A DNA stretch of 64,000 bases from Cannabis sativa (lineage: Eukaryota; Streptophyta; Magnoliopsida; Rosales; Cannabaceae). This document shows positions 31,960 to 42,335 of the stretch, piece by piece. Under the pieces are notes generated by a model. The model was not told the origin of the DNA, made no database searches, and saw only the letters and a program-made list of their open reading frames with translations. A program made the position numbers and the translations under genes. The number at the start of each line of letters is the position of its first letter. Position 1 is the stretch's first letter. The DNA is taken from assembly GCF_029168945.1 (NCBI RefSeq), contig NC_083602.1, forward strand, positions 67,786,600 through 67,850,599. Reading direction: 5' to 3'.

Positions 31960-33507
31960 ATGGCTGTTAGCTTGAGTTTCATTATTGGCATTATTGGTCC
32001 GTGACTCTTATCTCTTATTAATATTACTTGTTTTCAATCCTCAAATTTTCATTTATCTGATTTCACTCTTCTTTTTATATGCAGGCAATGTTATTTCTTT
32101 TCTGGTTTTTACGTCTCCCATGTAAGTAATCCCATCAAATCGAAAACCTATTTAACTTCTTTCCTACTTATGAATATGGAACTAAAACTCAAGAGACAAG
32201 TATTTGTGAAGAAGTATATATGATTAACAAGTATTTGTTATCTAGTTTGAGCCAAGAAAATAAAAATAAGAGAGATCTATTCTTATTTTGTCACAATTCA
32301 GATTGAATATTACATGCATCTAACTAAGTTAATGTTCTTGTTTATAGAAAAACGTTCTGGGGAGTGTTGAAGAAGAAATCAACAGAGAACTACCAAGGGC
32401 TTCCATACATAACTACACTTCTGAGTACAAGCTTATGGACATTCTATGGTATATTGAACCCAAATGGGTTACTAATCATGACAGTTAATGGCGCTGGTGC
32501 CATCTTGCAACTAATCTATGTAATCATCTTTCTCATCTATGCTCCCATGGACAAGAAGGTAAGGCCCCGCTTTATAACATAGTTACACTTATTGGTCATT
32601 TCTGTTCCACTTTTGGAAAGTGAATAGATTTTTAGTTTGACTTGGTTACCAAAAATATTCTTTTCAGGTAAAAACAGGGAAATTGTTTGCCATTCTGGAT
32701 GTGGGGTTTTTTGGATCAGTAATCGTGTTGACTCTGTTTGCTATACGTGAAGAAATAAAACTTACCTTTGTTGGACTTTTGTGTGCTGCATTAACTATAG
32801 GCATGTATGCCTCACCACTTACTGTCATGGTAAGTTAATTTTTATACCACTTTCACTATATGTAGATTAAGAAAAAGAGAAATGAAAGAAATGTTTATTA
32901 TTTCTGTTTTTGTTTTTTTATTTTTTATCAGGGGTTGGTGATTAGAATGAAGAGTGTGGAGTACATGCCCTTTTTCCTCTCATTTTTCTTATTTTTAAAT
33001 GCTGGGATTTGGTCCATTTATTCTATGCTGGTCAAGGACTTCTTCATTGGTGTAAGTTTCCTAACTCTTACGTATAAAATTTAGTTATCAAATGACTTGA
33101 CAATGTAAATCATCCAAGCTCAAAGGTACAATCTTTATTATGCTTTGTTTCAGGTACCAAATGCAATAGGATTCATATTGGGGTGTGCTCAACTTATACT
33201 ATACTCGGTGTACAGAAACAAGTCCAAAAAACCCTTAGAGGTATTGGAGGAAGAAGGGTCAGTAACTTTAAAAGAAAGAGCAGTAGAAATGCAAGAACAT
33301 GGTGGTGATGGTGAAGAAGTTGATTTGAAGAATAAGAGCCTTAACAAGGGACTCAGCTTACCAAAGCCATTGATAAAGCGTCTATATAGCATGCCAACTA
33401 AGATAATGAAGACTATTTCTTTAAATTCATATGAATTGGACTCAGCTTGGGCCCTTGGGCTTGGGGAAGACATTGAAGCTGCAGAAAAGAAATCATCATT
33501 AGTTTAA
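31960..33507 (+). CDS. SWEET 1, clade IV sugar transporter, six exons
   Basis: Exons 31960-31996, 32085-32121, 32348-32558, 32668-32829, 32932-33051 and 33154-33507 join in phase to 306 residues. All introns are GT..AG. The protein has two MtN3/saliva triple-helix bundles joined by a linker helix, giving seven membrane helices. The gating prolines P24, P44, P145 and P162 and the pocket asparagines N72 and N192 are all present, at or within one of the numbers known for AtSWEET1. SWEETs carry sugars down their gradient. The KTFW, YQGLPYI and YMPF motifs and overall text resemble SWEET16/17, which act at the tonoplast on fructose and glucose. The last exon gives a cytosolic tail of about 90 residues, much longer than that of SWEET 2, with charged and Ser-rich stretches. 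Substrate and membrane are inference. Confidence 0.92.
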
Positions 33508-34346
33508 CTGTATAACCAATTTGGTGGGGCTTATTGAGACTGAAATTGTAGGAATTTGGTTTAGAGGTGACACTTTTTTTTTGTATACTATTGGTGTGGT
33601 ATCATATATATACTTATGTTTGAAGTAGATTTTAATCATAAGAAAAAATAAGAATCTCTATATGTTAGCCGAAATTACTTATATGCTATATGTGAATATA
33701 TATTGAAATTACATATCAAATATAAGACTACTGTAGAGCCAAGCACACTCAATCCCAGTCTCCACCCGCCAAATCAAGTTATAAAGCAAATCATTACTTC
33801 ATTCTTTCTTACATTTGAAAATAAAACCGAAAACTAAAACTGAGCAAGATTTAACAAACAAACTACATCCATATTGTAACTGCCCTAAATAAAAAGATTC
33901 TACTGAACGACCTCGCTCTCCCCTGTTCACTAAATTGATTTCCTCTTTCATAGAAGCATCTCCATCGTTGACAGTTGACACCACAGGTACAAACTCTTAA
34001 CTCTTAGCTTTTCTTTTTCAATTGACTCTCGCGCTCTCTATTTATTATCCATGATCTCGTCTCTGCCATTTTTCTATGTTCAACCCAAAACTGTTATCAC
34101 TATTGATTGACTACCAATTTCTTGATTTCTTTACCGGAAAGAAAGGTTCTAACAAACGATTATTATGCATATATATTGTTTGTTTTATTTTCAAGTTCCG
34201 TATGAGTTTTCTTGGTATTTGTCCTTACTAAAAACTTGTTGCCTATTTTCTTGTTTAGAATTGTAATAAAATCTTGTTTAACTCATCTTTGTTCTGAAAT
34301 TTGTTGGAGCGCCAGAGCTTTGTTTAGATCAAGAAAAAGAACCTTA
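33508..34346. other. SWEET 1 3' region and F-box 2 upstream region
   Basis: The first roughly 200 bp are SWEET 1 3' flank. From about 33715 it is the second copy of the F-box upstream block described at 27985-28753. Confidence 0.7.
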
Positions 34347-35540
34347 ATGGGGGCATTAAGTGGTAAGCTACCAGACGAACTCATGAAAGATATTCTTGTA
34401 CAGGTTCCTGCGGAGTCTCTCGCACGACTCAAATGGGTTTCCAAATCATGGCACGGTTTGATCACTGACCCATCATTTGCATTCCAACACCACCATAAGA
34501 ACGATGGCTTGTCATCAACTTCAATACTTTTGAGTTGGGTTAGCTCTGATTTAACAGGGGATGAGGAAATGAAGCCATTACGTTCTGCGTTTAGAATCCC
34601 TGAGGCTGTTTATCCTACCGACTTCTTTAACCTCTTTCATTGTATGAGTGATTTTTTCGACCATTTACCTCATACCTATTATTGGGATGAGATGTATGAT
34701 TTTTATCGTACCTATCATTGTAATGGAATCATTTGTATAGCTCAGTACTTCATGGATAAAGGTCAATCTGTTCTCATAAATCCTGTTATTAGAGAAACCA
34801 GGATTCTTCCTGCAACATCCATTAATGATCGTGGTATTGTGAGGACTCATGGAGAGGGATTTGGATACGATTTGCAGGCTAATGATTTTAAGTTGGTCAG
34901 GATTTTTGGTCATCGATTTACATGTTCAGCCGAGTTGTACAGCATGAATTCCGATTCTTGGAAAGAGATTGTAATTGATGAAGAACTTGAAGAAGCTCCT
35001 TTTTGCCGAGGCAGAGGAGTATTGTGCAAAGGAGTTTTTTATTGGTTGATGTTATTAAACACTGGGTATGAAACAATTCTTACTTTTGACATGTCTACTG
35101 AGGAGTTTCACACCAGGCCACCACCAGTAGGTCCAATACAAGGGGCAGCCAATGACAATGATGAGGAGTTTCTCATTGTTGAATATGAAAAGTGCCTTGT
35201 AGAATGGAATCAATCAGTTGCCTTGCTTATGGTAAAGGTAGAGGAATTTGAAGTGAATCTTCCTTGTACTATTGAAATGTGGGTATTGGATGACAACAAT
35301 GATGGTGAATATTCTTGGACTCAACATCCAACCATTGGGAACTTTGAAACCTATTACTCCCCTCTAATATTTTGGAACACAGATGAGCTTCTCATGGTAA
35401 ACTATCGTCACGGAGTAGTGTCTTACAACCTCAATTACCAAACATTTAGATCTCTTCTCATTCCTAGGCTTAATGTGAGCACCTGTATATCCAACTACTA
35501 TGTCCAGAGTTTGATTTCTGTTAAAAGAAGAGACGACTAG
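34347..35540 (+). CDS. F-box protein 2, CPR1-like, close paralog of F-box 1
   Basis: Intronless 397-residue gene. The F-box is KLPDELMKDILVQVPAESL followed by RLKWVSKSWHGL. The remainder follows F-box 1 closely, with identical blocks such as DFFDHLP, TYYWDEMYD, YRTYHCNGIICIAQ, INPVIRETRILP and THGEGFGYDL. Differences cluster in the segment around residues 60-80 and in an acidic loop near residue 265 (NDNDEEF). Expected role: SCF substrate receptor, target unknown. The ATG at 34347 is chosen because it is the only Met in the open stretch from 34212, and because F-box 1 starts at the equivalent place. The duplication includes about 0.6-0.7 kb upstream. SWEET 1 lies between the two paralogs. Confidence 0.9.
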   Translation: MGALSGKLPDELMKDILVQVPAESLARLKWVSKSWHGLITDPSFAFQHHHKNDGLSSTSILLSWVSSDLTGDEEMKPLRSAFRIPEAVYPTDFFNLFHCMSDFFDHLPHTYYWDEMYDFYRTYHCNGIICIAQYFMDKGQSVLINPVIRETRILPATSINDRGIVRTHGEGFGYDLQANDFKLVRIFGHRFTCSAELYSMNSDSWKEIVIDEELEEAPFCRGRGVLCKGVFYWLMLLNTGYETILTFDMSTEEFHTRPPPVGPIQGAANDNDEEFLIVEYEKCLVEWNQSVALLMVKVEEFEVNLPCTIEMWVLDDNNDGEYSWTQHPTIGNFETYYSPLIFWNTDELLMVNYRHGVVSYNLNYQTFRSLLIPRLNVSTCISNYYVQSLISVKRRDD

Positions 35541-35710
35541 CCTAGCTTCCGAAGCCTCGTTTCAGTTTCAGATGAACATTAGTTTTTATGTTTTTGTTTA
35601 TATTGATGTTTCCACAATATTGTTTTCAGTTACGAAACTATAGTACTTCTTTTGGTTGTCTTTGTTGATCTCTATAATAATACCACTCTTGTTATTCAAA
35701 CGGTACTCTC

Positions 35711-35793
<83 letters not shown>

Positions 35794-35937
35794 ACTATGT
35801 ATTATGTGGTTTTATATGTAATACTTCATTTTGTGGGAAATTCTAATGCTCCTAATGAAGTTCCAACCCATATTACTTGTGCAATCATTTTGATTTTCGA
35901 TCTTAAATTAAATAGATTTGCTTTAAACATTTATGCT
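35541..35937. repeat. (TC)n/(AC)n microsatellite after F-box 2
   Basis: A (CT)n tract (about 35713-35774) passes directly into (AC)n (about 35774-35793). Frames across it on both strands consist of Leu-Ser or Arg-Glu repeats and are not genes. Confidence 0.9.
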
Positions 35938-36190
35938 AAGTTGAATTGGAAATAATAGATCAAATAGTAAGATTTGGTGGTGAGAATGTGCCAGAGGAGA
36001 TATAAGAGGAGATTATGTCATGGCTGCCTCCTCATTCTCTGAGACGATTCGAGTGCGTTTGTAAATCATAATTCTGATTACTTCTCTCATTAAAAATCCT
36101 AAATTTGTGGCCAAGCACCTTACCATCACTTCATTCTTTCCTTCATTTGAAAAATAAAGCTAAATTTGTGGTCGAGCATCTTACCATCAT
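35938..36190 (+). pseudogene. F-box 3-like N-terminal relic, chimeric
   Basis: 35938-36128 matches the 5' UTR and F-box of F-box 3 (39356-39540). It reads MSWLPPHSLRRFECVCKS and then KNPKFVAKHL. The start codon is lost (AGTAAG where F-box 3 has AATGCG), there is a TAA within the F-box, and the next Trp codon is gone. After 36128 a 34-bp piece resembling the F-box upstream block (TTCATTCTTTCCTTCATTTG) is inserted. Then the AAATTTGTGG..CTTACCATCA segment occurs a second time (36162-36189) with three changes. Confidence 0.8.
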
Positions 36191-36737
36191 AGATTTTTTA
36201 ACACATTTTTTTTTGATAATTTTTTTAGTTATTTATACAAAAGCAAAAAACATAATAAACAAAATAAAAACTAAATGTAGTTAGAAATAAAAAAATAATA
36301 CCCACATTATTATATGTAGGTTAGTTTAGTGGGAATTTGAATTTTTTATTTTTAAAAGTACTCGGCCAACCCGGTTAACCCAAACCCACGGACCCGTGAG
36401 CCTAAAACTCGCGAACACAAACCATTTTACGGGTCGGGTCGGGAAAATTTTTTTTAACCCAAAACTTGCGAACCCGAAACCTGGTCGACTTGCCCGATAT
36501 TCAGCCCTAGCCAAAACGTCCCATACTTGTATTTTTTGATGCTAAATGATGTGTTGCCATCACTTAATCAGATTCAATGTTCTAGTAGAACTGTTCCTCA
36601 TTTCTCAGAAATATCGGTGTTCTGTGAAATCGGGAAGAATTTAAGGATATACGGTAGGGAAAAAGGCTCTAGAGAGCCCCCTTTAGAGCAAAAGAGATTC
36701 AAGAAGTGGTCGAGGTAAATAACTTTATTTTTATTTT
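36191..36737. other. Intergenic; GC-rich MITE-like patch
   Basis: No gene seen. 36357-36515 has Arg/Pro-coding GGGTCGGGTCGGG and CGAACCCG words and a CCCTAGCC end, in the style of hAT-type miniature elements. I cannot pair its ends, so no boundaries are offered. Confidence 0.35.
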
Positions 36738-37139
36738 GGAAAATTTGCGGCAAAAGTCCCCAAAAAGGTCACGTTGATACAGATTAGTCCTCAAGCTCCA
36801 AAAATAGCGGCAATAGTCCTCAAGCTCCAAGTTGTTGTTTGTCCGTTAATCCTAATTTTAACTGAGCCCTTTACTTTTTTAATATTGCCACGTGTCAAAA
36901 TATTACTGGTCCAAATTATTATTTTAATTAATAAAATAAATAAATAAATAAATAATTTAAAAATGATTTTCTTTTTTCTTTTTCTTTCTTTTCTTCTTCG
37001 TCTTCTTCTCGCTGATGACCCAAAATCCATTATCAAAACCAAAACCATTACTCTATTTTCAACTCACAGATCTTGGCCAGATTACAACGAAAATCCCCGA
37101 TTGGGGCTTGCTTTCTTTTCTTGGCTTTGGGTTCAAAAC

Positions 37140-37215
<76 letters not shown>

Positions 37216-38163
37216 CTTTTAGGGTTAATGATGATGAATTATTTGGGAATGAAAATTCTGTGTGAGAGAGAAAAACACAGCCCAAGATAATTTGTTGAAG
37301 AAGAAGGAGAAAGGAAAAAGAATGAAGGTCGATCGGTGCTTTCTTTTTGATGTGTTTAATTTCTGAAAGAAAGATTGCTATTAGCTTTATACATGTATCT
37401 ATATATATACATACACACATTCAAACCTGACCAGATCCGTGACCCTACAAAGAGAGAGAGATAACCAAAAACGAAAAGAAAAGAAGAAGAAAAAAAAATA
37501 TGAACAGGTACCTTCAGGCTTTGGGCTACGGGAATCTCACATCTGGGGTTCATTTAGATAATCATTCATTGGAAAATGCTCAAGAATTGGAGAACCGAGA
37601 TTGATAAATCCTCATTATCCCCAAAAAATCTTAATGTTTGAGATTCGAATCTCCCAAATCCGAAATATCTCGGTTTGAGAAGGAAGGCGGAGATGGAATA
37701 GGCACGGTGGGTTTGAGATTCGAATTTTAGAAGAACTAGGGTTTGGAAAGCATTTGCCATGGGAGGAAGAAGATGAAAGGTTAAAGAAGGAAGAAGAAGG
37801 TAGATAGACTGAGAGAGGTAAAGAACGAAAAAGTATAAACTGAAAAGGTTTTTTATTTTTTAAATAATGTTTTATAATTTTAAAAATGTTTTTAAATTTT
37901 CAAATAAAAAATAATTAAAAATATTAAAAGATTTTATTTTAACTTTTAATAAGTGTTTTTAATTATTTTTAATTGAAATTTTAATTTGAACCAATAAAAT
38001 ATCAACACATGACCTGTTTTTGGAGCAACTAACGGATCGTTAGAAAAAAGACTAACGGACAAACAACAACTTAGAGCTTGAGGACTATTGCCGCTATTTC
38101 TGGAGCTTGAGGACTAATCTGTATCAACGTGACCTTTTTGGAGACTTTTGCCGCAAAATTCCC
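36738..38163. mobile_element. Non-autonomous long-TIR DNA transposon, MULE-like, copy 2
   Basis: The left end GGAAAATTTGCGGCAAAAGT and the right end (minus) GGGAATTTTGCGGCAAAAGT begin long inverted arms. The arms include ATACAGATTAGTCCTCAAGCT and the block that resembles copy 1's ACGTGTCA. The flanks TTTTTATTTT at 36728-36737 and 38164-38173 are identical over 10 bp. As in copy 1, the left side has TTCTTCTTCGTCTTCTTC and the interior holds a (CT)n tract (37141-37212), then a genic-looking GC-richer part (37480-37780). No transposase is present. Copy 1 lies at 4926-6162. Confidence 0.8.
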
Positions 38164-39379
38164 TTTTTATTTTATAAACAAATAACTTTATTGATAACTG
38201 GCATATATGATATGACCGAAATACAATGAGTAATTTATGTTAAAAAAAAAAATAATAAAAAATAAATACAATGAGTAATATCAAGCCACAACAGTATTAT
38301 AAATATAAAGTATGAAGTATGGTGGAAAAGCTACAGCCGTTTTAAAAAGCTAAAAATATTTACTAACTTTTAGAATTTTAATTTTAATTAAGACTCTATA
38401 ATAAATTATTTTTACTAAAAATTTATTTAATTATTTATTATATATTATAAAAAATAAAAATATTTTTTAAATGAAAAAATATTTAAAAATAAATAATATT
38501 TAAATTTCTAATTTTTTATTTTATTTTAAAAAATATTTTATATTTATATTTTTATTATTAACAAACAATATCAATTTATGTTTCTTATAAACTACAATTT
38601 TATCTTTTGCAAGTGATAAAAATATAATTTAAAAATATTAAAAATTATTTTTATCAAATACATATAAATTTATACTATTAGAAAAAATAATTAAAAAATA
38701 TATAGAAAATTAAAATAATATATAACATATATATATATATTTGTAATTATAATGAATTAGATTATAAAATTATCATTATTGTAATAGAATCTTAACAACT
38801 CACAGCACTTTAAAAATTATAATTTAACAAACACTCAACTCAGCTTTTTTCCACAGTTCTGCTATAGCTGCTTTTTTCCCACAAGAAAGTTCGCCGTTTT
38901 CCCCAAAGACCTTGTTGTCTTATTCCACTTATATTAGCGGTAGCGACTGTTATAAATATAAAGTATGAAGTATGGTGGAAAAGAGATAAATGGAAAAACT
39001 AGAATAACATAAAAAAACAAACCTAAGGGTTCAATTGTAATTTCATAGAATAAAGAGGACAGTTTTGTTCTGAGCTGGAGAAGAGAAAAAGAAGAAGAAC
39101 AGGAACGGAACAGAGTTCCATAGCTTCAAAGTCTTACATGCCAAAATGGTACTCTAACTCTAACTCCCTCTCTCTCTCTCTCAAGATTATATATACTATT
39201 TTGTATGAGTTTGTAAAATTACACACAGGAGACGATCAGATTATATTTAGTAATCCAAGGTTTATAATCAAGTTCAAACCCTAAGCTTATTGATACGATA
39301 AATTACTGGTGCAAGCATAAATTAAACAGTTTCTCTACGAGAATTTATGTAAAGTTTGAATTGGAATAAACAGATCGAA
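38164..39379. other. Intergenic; insertion bracketed by 34-bp direct repeats; F-box 3 leader
   Basis: No gene seen. A 34-bp word (TTATAAATATAAAG..GGTGGAAAAG) occurs exactly at 38297-38330 and 38950-38983. The very AT-rich sequence between them starts AAAGCTACAGCCG and ends near GCTATAGCTGC, so it may be an old insertion. Sequence from about 39050 onward is probably the F-box 3 5' leader, with a CT run at 39169-39182. Confidence 0.55.
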
Positions 39380-40573
39380 ATGCGGAGATTTTGTGGGAAT
39401 TTTCCAGATGAGCTTTTGGAGGAAATTATGTCGTGGTTGCCTCCTGATTCTCTCAGACGATTCAAGTGCGTTTGTAAATCATGGCGTGTTCTGATCACTT
39501 CTCTTATCAGAAACCCTGAATTTGTGGCCAAACACCTTGCTAATATGAAGAACAAGAAGTTGTGTTCTCCGTTCATACACCTGAGGAATGTGATAACCAC
39601 TAATTACACTGAAAGGCAAGAAGGAACTTATTTCCTTACATTGGCCAATGATGATGTCGAAGATGATTACACCGATGATCTGGACGATAATTTGTACATT
39701 CCTTGTGTTACTGAAAATCTCAAGTTTCTTACCTGTGATCTGCACAATATTTTTGTTAAACTTGTTGCTCATTGTAATGGCATCATATGTCTCTCTGCAT
39801 TCGATAAAAATGATATCTTTATTTTATTGAATCCTGCCATGAAGGAATTCAAGATTGTTGCTAATGCTTCCCCTGGTGATGGCTCAGGAGAGCGAGTAGT
39901 GGGATTCGGCTATGATTCAAACACAAATGAGTACAAGCTTGTCAACATTAAGTCGTTGTATGAAGATGAAGATGGTCCATATAAAGCTGAGGTATTCACT
40001 TTGAGTACTAATTCTTGGAAAGAAATTGAGTTGAATGTGGAAATTCTATACTTTCCAAATAGTGACTATCAAGTGGTGTACTGTGATGGAGCTTGTTATT
40101 GGTACTTTTGGGATGGTACTTGCATCATTATTTCTTTTAATGTTAGTGATGAGGTATTTCAAATCATTCCATTTCCAGAAAATGTCTCAGAGACAGAAAA
40201 AGAATGGGATATACTTGCTGAATGGACAAAGATTGCGGTTTGGAAAGATCGTCTTGTTCTGTTTTTCTATCCTGAGTTGGATCCGATGGTTATTGATATG
40301 TGGGTTATGGATGCTTCTTCTGGTGGTATTTGTGATTCCTATTCCTGGTCTAAGCATCTTACTATTGGGCCTCTTGAAAACATTAGTTACCCACTTGCAT
40401 TTTGGGATGCGGATGAGCTCTTCATGGAGACTAAAGATGGTGAAATCATCTTCTACAACCTTGGCAGCCAAGAACTCAACGATCATACTGTCTCTTTGGA
40501 ACCTTTTCACCGGAATCGTCTTGTTACTTATGCAAAGAGTTTGGTTTCTGTAGTCCAAAGAGAGGAGAGGTAA
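39380..40573 (+). CDS. F-box protein 3
   Basis: Intronless 397-residue gene from the ATG at 39380; the frame is open slightly further upstream but has no earlier ATG. The F-box is NFPDELLEEIMSWLPPDSLRRFKCVCKSW. The C-terminal part has the F-box-associated pattern, with CNGIICLSAFDK, NPAMKEFKIV, GFGYDSNTNEYKLV, AEVFTLSTNSWKEIEL, CDGACYWY and IISFNVSDEVFQIIP. It is clearly related to but much more diverged from F-box 1 and 2. Expected to be an SCF substrate receptor; target unknown. Two broken relatives lie on either side, at 35938-36190 and 40950-41089. Confidence 0.88.
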   Translation: MRRFCGNFPDELLEEIMSWLPPDSLRRFKCVCKSWRVLITSLIRNPEFVAKHLANMKNKKLCSPFIHLRNVITTNYTERQEGTYFLTLANDDVEDDYTDDLDDNLYIPCVTENLKFLTCDLHNIFVKLVAHCNGIICLSAFDKNDIFILLNPAMKEFKIVANASPGDGSGERVVGFGYDSNTNEYKLVNIKSLYEDEDGPYKAEVFTLSTNSWKEIELNVEILYFPNSDYQVVYCDGACYWYFWDGTCIIISFNVSDEVFQIIPFPENVSETEKEWDILAEWTKIAVWKDRLVLFFYPELDPMVIDMWVMDASSGGICDSYSWSKHLTIGPLENISYPLAFWDADELFMETKDGEIIFYNLGSQELNDHTVSLEPFHRNRLVTYAKSLVSVVQREER

Positions 40574-40949
40574 CTAAAAAAGCGTACGGAACAGTAATAC
40601 TTTCATTTATTTTTTTAATAATATTTATGTTACTTTCCCCTTTCATGCTCTATTGTATTGTGTTACACTGTTACTAATATCTGTTAATATTATAGGCTGC
40701 CGTGCACCTTAATTTTGTGTTTATATGTACTTTACTTTAGAGGGGTTAATGTGTTTCTCTTAGGTATGTTGTATTGAAAGGCAATACAAGTAGTTTAGCT
40801 TTGAGCATTCTTAACAAAAGAACTTCGATATTGCCTTTCGCACACCACTCTCCTATTATAGAACACAAATATGCTATCTAAACGTTTCAGATTATTCCAT
40901 GTTTTAAATGCATTATATTCTAAACAAATCAGAATTACACATACATACA
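40574..40949. other. Intergenic after F-box 3
   Basis: 3' flank of F-box 3; nothing gene-like apart from the relic that follows. Confidence 0.6.
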
Positions 40950-41089
40950 TCGACGATGAGCTCATCTTCTATAACATTCGCATCCAACTAGCCGATGGTC
41001 ATATCATCTCCTTGGAACCGTCCCATGGGGATCATCTTGTTACTCATGCAAAGAGTTTGGTTTTTGCACTCAAAAGAGAAGAGACATAA
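40950..41089 (+). pseudogene. F-box C-terminal relic
   Basis: The frame ending at 41089 reads DDELIFYNIR, then HIISLEP, then VTHAKSLVFALKREE, matching the last 40-odd residues of F-box 3 (IIFYNLG.., VSLEP, VTYAKSLVSVVQREE). Nothing upstream belongs to an F-box gene; the open frame to 40871 is unrelated sequence. It is the tail of a lost tandem copy. Confidence 0.8.
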
Positions 41090-42335
41090 CTAGCTAAGAG
41101 CATTGAACATTTATTAGTTAATTCATTTTTCATTTTAATATCAGACTATACGTATCTCATTTCAAGGGTTAGTATATTATAGCTTGTCCTTTTGTATAAA
41201 TTATCTACTTTAGACGAGTTATTGGTTTCTCTTTGGCATATCACTGTGTTATTCTTACATAATATTATTAGCCCTCATCAATCAGTAAGGAAAGTAGCTT
41301 GCAGTGAAGGTTCTCAGTATTCTGTTTTGTGGAGAATAAATTAACAGTTACAAGATAGAGGCAATAACTTTACAGTAAAAATCAAAGAATAAATAGGATT
41401 TTTAGTTCTGAACTATGATACTTGTAGAGTTTTGCACTTGAATTATTTTTTTCGTAAAAAGAGTCTCTCGAATTAAGAAAATAATTGTAATTATTTTCCT
41501 TTAGTTGTATTTTGTTCATTTTTTGAGATAATTTATTGATGTGGCTATGAGTCACGCACTAGAATGGTCTTATTAACTCAAAATTTATAGAGTCTCAAAT
41601 TTTTTTGCTATAGTATTATTTATGAAATTATTTTTTGTTTGGGCTCTTAAATTATAGTAGTTTTCCTTGTATTAGTCTTGCATTAGGAGACTGTAACAAA
41701 ATGTAACTGCAGAGGAAATTATTTCTATAGTTTAAGGGAAATTTCTTACAAAGAAAAAAAATAATAATTGAGGGGCAAAATCTTGTCACAATCTGGAGTA
41801 AAAATCATATCTATTCAAAATTAAAAGTTGTTTTTATATGAATATATAATATTTTAATATAAATTAAATTTTAATATAATATTATATAAAAATATAGTAT
41901 ACAATCCAATTTAATATAATAATATATTGTATAATATTATCTAATATAGCATACTCAATAAATACAATTCAGATGAAGGCATGATAAGGACCATATTGAC
42001 TTGACTTAAACTATTTAACTAATGTATTTGTTTTTTTCCCTTTCTTTTTTAGCTAAACATTTGTCCAAGTCATATGTATGGATGATGGATCTGTTGATAT
42101 TTACTCATCCCTGTCATACTTTTGTCCTGTTAGGTGACTGAAAAGCTGAGAGATAGATACTTTATATGAATCACATATATATTGGTCACTGAAAGTAAAG
42201 TGATGAGTGACCCATTGAAGATGATCACTCCACAAGAATAGAAAATTATTGCTATACTTACAGATCGGCCAAAGTTGAATCTAGGAAAATCCCACCTTCA
42301 AAGTCCTAACTCTTATTCAAAACAAAGGATTGAGC
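41090..42335. other. Intergenic upstream of SWEET 2
   Basis: AT-rich sequence with no gene seen. 41830-41970 is a dense TATA/AATAT tract. Confidence 0.6.

Noticed and set aside
34212..34346. Upstream in-frame extension of F-box 2
   Set aside because: It has no ATG before 34347 and the stretch is homologous to the non-coding leader of F-box 1.
35598..35955. Leu/Ser and Arg/Glu repeat frames
   Set aside because: They are translations of the (TC)n/(AC)n microsatellite.
37015..37420. Similar Leu/Ser and Arg/Glu frames
   Set aside because: They are translations of the (CT)n tract inside MULE-like copy 2.
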